Made by a program: the position numbers and the translations under genes. A stretch of DNA of 26,852 nt, from positions 1 through 26,852 of the forward strand of contig CAYUNR010000018.1 in NCBI GenBank assembly GCA_964446295.1, given 5' to 3'. Below are positions 23,342 to 26,852 of this stretch, piece after piece. This stretch comes from CAITNM01 sp964446295. Lineage in GTDB: Bacteria; Pseudomonadota; Alphaproteobacteria; Paracaedibacterales; CAITNM01. Below the pieces are notes generated by a model. It saw only the letters and a list, made by a program, of their open reading frames with translations, was not told where the DNA came from and did not search any database. Position 1 is the stretch's first letter. Each line of letters begins with the position of its first letter.

Positions 23342-24604
23342 ACCAATAACGGCCTTTGTCTGTACAAACCCGATCATTTCTTTTTGAGTAGCTGATTTTA
23401 CAGTTTCAAATTTTTTCAATGATCCGCCTGTAAGCTTTAAGGATGGTAACGCTTGTACCTTCATGGGATTAATATGGTGCTTATTTAAAATAACTTCAAA
23501 ATGTAAGTGAGGTCCCGTGGCAGATCCTGTCATTCCAACACCACCTAAAACTTGGCGCTGAGAAACTGCGGCACCAGGTCTAATGTTCTTATTGATAAAT
23601 TTTAAATGAGCATAAACAGTTTCGTACCCACCGCTATGCCGTATATGTACGCGGTTGCCATATCCACCACTCCAACCACAGGCAACTACTCGTCCTTCTC
23701 CTGCTGCTAAGACTGGCGTTCCTGTTGGTGCACCAAAGTCTACACCTTTATGTTGTTTGTTATATCCCAGTAACGGGTGGCGTCTCATGCCGAAGCCTGA
23801 AGTCACACACAGTTTTGTAGCATTTAATGGAGTTTGCAAAAGAGAGCGCACAACGCTTTCTCCCTTTTCATTGAAAAAACGCACTTTACCATTTTCTGTA
23901 AAAGCAAAAAGCTTATGATCTTGTTGTCCTGTTTTTAATGAAACAAAACGCAATTGTTCAATTTTTACGATATCACCTTTATCATTGCGTAACGCATTAC
24001 ACAAAATTTTAAAGGAAGCGCCAGGTTGTATACCATGCTGGAAGTTTACAACGTAACTTAAAACATCAACAGCTTCTTGAACTAACTTAGTTGGAACTCC
24101 AGCTTTCATAGCAGCGCTGTAAAAACTAGAATGAACATTGCCTTCAAAAACATGCACAACAGGTGTTAAGTGAATTTTCTCAGCTTTGCTGATGTAATTT
24201 CCATCTGCCTTTGTGATGATAATTTTTTGATCAATTGAAGATTGTGAATGGAATGATTCAATTTCCACACCTTGTTCAGAACGTTTGTAACGAACGTTGA
24301 AATCCTGTCCTGACTTTAATTTATTATGAGGTACGAATTGCGCAAAAGCATTTGCTATTTGAAGTGCAGACTCTTTATTAACACCAAAACCGGTTAAAAG
24401 TTTTTGCACGCTACCGCCGCTTGCAAGGGTAAGCGTGGTTTCTTCTATGATTGGTGCAACGGGGGTTGTAGGATTTGCTGCTAGCTCTGATGGAATTTGT
24501 TCTATTGAATAATAATGTTTAAAAGCGCGAGTTGACCCAAAAAGGACCATAACCAAAGCTAAGGCCGTCCCTAAACGTTTATAATGTAGATGTAAATCCG
24601 GCAA
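23336..24604 (-). CDS. M23-family murein DD-endopeptidase (MepM-like)
   Basis: This is a peptidoglycan-cutting metalloendopeptidase of the MepM/YebA type. It begins at a TTG preceded by an unusually strong ribosome-binding site (TAGGAGGGG, 3 bases before), which supports this start. Residues about 10-28 form a membrane anchor or signal. A LysM/OapA-like segment (about 55-105, SGGSVQKLLTGFGV) and a Csd3-type middle domain follow. The M23 domain occupies about 265-385, with zinc ligands His285 and Asp289 in HKGVDFGAP and His368 in PHLHFEV, plus the catalytic His366. The C-terminal 40 residues are an unassigned tail. It has its own promoter at 24646-24674. The likely role is cutting cross-links during wall expansion. 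Confidence 0.88.
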   Translation of the reverse strand: MPDLHLHYKRLGTALALVMVLFGSTRAFKHYYSIEQIPSELAANPTTPVAPIIEETTLTLASGGSVQKLLTGFGVNKESALQIANAFAQFVPHNKLKSGQDFNVRYKRSEQGVEIESFHSQSSIDQKIIITKADGNYISKAEKIHLTPVVHVFEGNVHSSFYSAAMKAGVPTKLVQEAVDVLSYVVNFQHGIQPGASFKILCNALRNDKGDIVKIEQLRFVSLKTGQQDHKLFAFTENGKVRFFNEKGESVVRSLLQTPLNATKLCVTSGFGMRRHPLLGYNKQHKGVDFGAPTGTPVLAAGEGRVVACGWSGGYGNRVHIRHSGGYETVYAHLKFINKNIRPGAAVSQRQVLGGVGMTGSATGPHLHFEVILNKHHINPMKVQALPSLKLTGGSLKKFETVKSATQKEMIGFVQTKAVIGQ

Positions 24605-24645
24605 TAACCCCTCCTACATTAATAATATTAGAAATTCAGCTACTA

Positions 24646-24674
24646 ATTATCTCAAAATAGAGCCATTTCGTCAA
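24646..24674 (-). promoter_or_regulatory. Promoter of the M23 endopeptidase gene
   Basis: On the minus strand TTGACG (24669-24674), a 17-base spacer and GATAAT (24646-24651): five of six matches to consensus at each hexamer. It leaves a leader of about 35 bases. Confidence 0.65.
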
Positions 24675-24698
24675 GATACTGTGTAATTAAAAGCTAAC

Positions 24699-25109
24699 CT
24701 AAACGTCGCGATGAGTGCGTTCTTCACGCTCATGACGCTCTTGTGCTTCAATGCCAAGGGTAGCAATAGGGCGAGCTTCTAGTCTTTTTACACCAATTGG
24801 TTCTCCGGTTTCTTCGCAGTAACCATAAGTTCCATTATCAATGCGGCTTAGGGCCTCGTCTATTTTTTTAAGGAGCTTAAAATCACGATTTCTAGCTCGT
24901 AAAGTTAGTTTATAGTCTGCTTCTTTTGCTGCTGCATCAATAACGTCTGCTTCAACTTGGTTGTCCTGCAAATCAGTAATAGTTTCAGAACAGTCTTTTA
25001 ATATTTGGTCACGCCAGCTAATGAGCTTGGTTTTAAAGTACTCTAGCTGTTTAGGGTTCATGAAAGTTTCGTTATCTTCAGGTAAGTAACCATTTATTTC
25101 TTGGTTCAT
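24699..25109 (-). CDS. dksA: RNA polymerase-binding transcription factor DksA
   Basis: DksA binds the RNA polymerase secondary channel and works with ppGpp in the stringent response. The long coiled-coil arm spans about 20-95, with the acidic tip pair Asp55 and Asp58. The zinc-finger region reads YGYCEETGEPIG, then RRLEARP-like KRLEARPIATLGIEAQERHE. Only Cys98 of the four classical cysteines remains; the others are Thr101, Gly119 and Ala122. Such cysteine-poor DksA proteins are common and functional in alphaproteobacteria. The open frame extends to a TTG at 25115, but the ATG at 25109 with GGA 7 bases upstream is preferred, giving 136 residues. Confidence 0.93.
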   Translation of the reverse strand: MNQEINGYLPEDNETFMNPKQLEYFKTKLISWRDQILKDCSETITDLQDNQVEADVIDAAAKEADYKLTLRARNRDFKLLKKIDEALSRIDNGTYGYCEETGEPIGVKRLEARPIATLGIEAQERHEREERTHRDV

Positions 25110-25216
25110 CAACAATCCAAATTAAAAGACGCTTTCATATAGTACACAAAACTTTTAAAATTTTCACAATAGGGAATTTGAAAAAAAAATGAAAAATTTC
25201 ACACAAGACATAAAAT

Positions 25217-26852
25217 TTAAAAAACGCTTGTCTCTTCATTTAACCAATCACGCTCACCGTCATTTAACATTGGCGAAACATTTGTCAAAATGTTTTGATA
25301 ATAACATTTCAGCCAGTCTAACTCTGGTTGAGTAAGTAGGGATTTTTCAATTAACGAACTGTCATAAGGAACCAGCGTGAGTGATTCAAAACATAAGAAT
25401 CCTTCATGGGCAGATTCTTTAACTATTTGCAGGTTTTCAATACGAATGCCGTACTGCCCTTCAAGGTATAGGCCTGGTTCGTTTGATACCACCATGCCAG
25501 GTTCTAAAACAGTGTTACGCACCTTACTTATTCCTTGTGGACCTTCGTGTACATTTAAATAACTTCCTACCCCATGACCGGTACCATGGGCGTAATCAAG
25601 ACCATTATTCCATAAGTGTTGGCGTGCTAACGCATCAAGCTGCGCGCCGGTTGTACCAATTGGAAAGCTAGCATTAGCCAGAGCAATGTGACCCTTTAAT
25701 ACTAATGTATAATGAATACATTGTTCCTGAGTGGGCACACCTATTGAAAACGTGCGGGTAATGTCAGTTGTGCCATCAAGGTATTGGCCACCAGAATCAA
25801 GCAGGTACATACCTTGGGTAATTGCTACGTTCGTACTGGATTCTGCCCGGTAATGCACAATCGCACCATGAGCGCCAAATCCAGAAATGGTGGCAAAGCT
25901 GGCCCCTTGATGCAAATCCATTTTTTGGCGACATGTTTCAAGGTAATCTTGCGCGTCAATTTCAGTAGTATCTTTTTGGTTTTCTAGCCACATCCAAAAA
26001 CGAATGACAGCTACCGCATCGCGCACATGGCAATTACGCATACCCTGTTTCTCAGTCAGGTTCTTTTTTGCTTTGGGTAACTCGCATGGATCCGTTTGCC
26101 AATTGAATGAGATGTCATTTAACGCAGAGGGTGTTGTGCGTTTGTCAGCATACATTTCAACATCTACAGCTTTTAATGTATTTACCATCTGTTCAAAGGG
26201 CACAACTTTAACATTAAGGTATGTTGCCAATTCGGTTGAAATTTTTGATGGTTCGCAAAATAAAGTAATTTCATTTCTTGTGACTAACGCCATGCAATGA
26301 AGCAGGGGCACATAGGGCAGGTCGCCCCCACGAATATTTAGCAACCAACAGACCGATTCAGGATTGCTTAAAAACCATGGCGTTTGAATAAGCTTACGTT
26401 TTTCTTCCCGTGTGGTTCCCGCATAAATAACTGGGTAATCAAATGCTGCTTTACGAATTGGCTTTGGCCTATCTGTCCACAACGCATCAATAGGATTAGC
26501 TTTAAGGGCAATTAAATCTGCACGGCCACGCCAGCTTTGCAGCTGCTGAGCCGACATTAACCATGGATCATAATGCAGAGTACTTAACGAATCACATACC
26601 GTATCAATGGCTGCTTTATTAAAGTCATGAATTGTAAAATCAGGTGCTTGAGATTTTGCTTGCAGGGTATAGCGTCCATCAACAAATAAATGCGCGGCAT
26701 CATGGGTGATAATTGCAAAGCCCGCACTGCCTGTGAAACCACTAACCCAAGCTAGACGTTCATCACATGCTGCGACATATTCCCCACCAAACATATCTTC
26801 CCGGGGAACGTGAAGCGCGTACACACCTTCAGTGCGCATCCATGCTCGTAAT
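25217..26852 (-). CDS. M24-family Xaa-Pro aminopeptidase (aminopeptidase P), 5' end cut
   Basis: This metallopeptidase removes the N-terminal residue from peptides with proline in second position. The frame is open through the right edge; residues before the Met at 26839 continue the usual helix, so the true start lies outside. It has the three-part layout of long aminopeptidase P: an N-terminal creatinase domain (EYVAACDERLAWVSGFTGSAG), a second creatinase-like domain, the M24 pita-bread domain and a C-terminal extension ending in GERDWLNEETSVF. The five metal ligands are visible: two Asp in LLDSGGQYLDGTTDITRT, His in GTGHGVGSYLNVHEGP, and Glu in SNEPGLYLEG and in RIENL. About 545 residues are seen, near the roughly 600 of the family. 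It is transcribed towards dksA. Confidence 0.93.
   Translation of the reverse strand, partial: LRAWMRTEGVYALHVPREDMFGGEYVAACDERLAWVSGFTGSAGFAIITHDAAHLFVDGRYTLQAKSQAPDFTIHDFNKAAIDTVCDSLSTLHYDPWLMSAQQLQSWRGRADLIALKANPIDALWTDRPKPIRKAAFDYPVIYAGTTREEKRKLIQTPWFLSNPESVCWLLNIRGGDLPYVPLLHCMALVTRNEITLFCEPSKISTELATYLNVKVVPFEQMVNTLKAVDVEMYADKRTTPSALNDISFNWQTDPCELPKAKKNLTEKQGMRNCHVRDAVAVIRFWMWLENQKDTTEIDAQDYLETCRQKMDLHQGASFATISGFGAHGAIVHYRAESSTNVAITQGMYLLDSGGQYLDGTTDITRTFSIGVPTQEQCIHYTLVLKGHIALANASFPIGTTGAQLDALARQHLWNNGLDYAHGTGHGVGSYLNVHEGPQGISKVRNTVLEPGMVVSNEPGLYLEGQYGIRIENLQIVKESAHEGFLCFESLTLVPYDSSLIEKSLLTQPELDWLKCYYQNILTNVSPMLNDGERDWLNEETSVF

Noticed and set aside
24699..25109. DksA as a decayed or inactive protein because three of four zinc cysteines are missing
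   Set aside because: Single-cysteine DksA with replacements at the other positions is typical and functional in alphaproteobacteria; the rest of the protein is well conserved.
1..26852. Mobile elements, CRISPR arrays, toxin-antitoxin pairs or defence systems
   Set aside because: No transposase, integrase, regularly spaced repeats or defence-type domains were seen; the repeated modules at 2401-2640 are coding repeats within one gene.

Overview
The window is AT-rich DNA from an alphaproteobacterium, probably an obligate or host-associated lineage of the Holosporales/Paracaedibacter type. This placement is inferred: DksA is of the single-cysteine alphaproteobacterial type, ClpX and L33 read like alphaproteobacterial proteins, the ddl-ftsQ pair is present, and an unusual share of the genes carries Sec-type signal peptides. 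No rRNA, tRNA, CRISPR array, phage gene or insertion sequence was seen. No gap between genes exceeds 300 bases.

Layout, left to right. (1) 1-850: the end of a small secreted protein, a strong terminator, and fau (5-formyl-THF cyclo-ligase) on the minus strand. (2) 873-4787: a good promoter drives a large exported protein with acidic serine-rich tracts and a C-terminal series of helix-turn-helix-like repeats, followed closely by rpmG and an exported DegP/HtrA-like protease. (3) 4768-7143, minus strand: a PAP2 phosphatase, then dusB-fis-rsmD, tightly packed. (4) 7404-8865, plus strand: a class II aldolase/adducin protein and two tandem, related, small exported Ala/Lys-rich proteins, closed by a perfect 15-bp hairpin shared with the opposing ftsQ. 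(5) 8922-13499, minus strand: ddl-ftsQ (wall synthesis and division), then the ald-rdgB-glycosyltransferase-like unit with its own promoter. (6) 13687-18198, plus strand: rnc, then clpX-lon with a one-base overlap. (7) 18265-19470, minus strand: an exported Lys/Glu-rich protein of unknown function, divergent from dnaB. (8) 21051-26852, minus strand: an exported S9 prolyl-oligopeptidase-type peptidase, an M23 murein endopeptidase, dksA, and the 5'-truncated end of an M24 aminopeptidase P.

Most of the window is housekeeping: proteolysis, wall growth, RNA processing, replication and the stringent response. The parts most worth attention are the exported multi-HTH protein at 934-3123, a candidate host-nucleus or DNA-targeting effector; the second exported charged protein at 18265-19470; the dusB-fis arrangement in an alphaproteobacterial setting, where dusB-ntrBC is the usual neighbourhood; RNase III with Asn at a position where the metal-binding Asp is expected; and the two small exported paralogues.

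All functional calls come from reading motifs and overall protein resemblance by eye. No database search was run.
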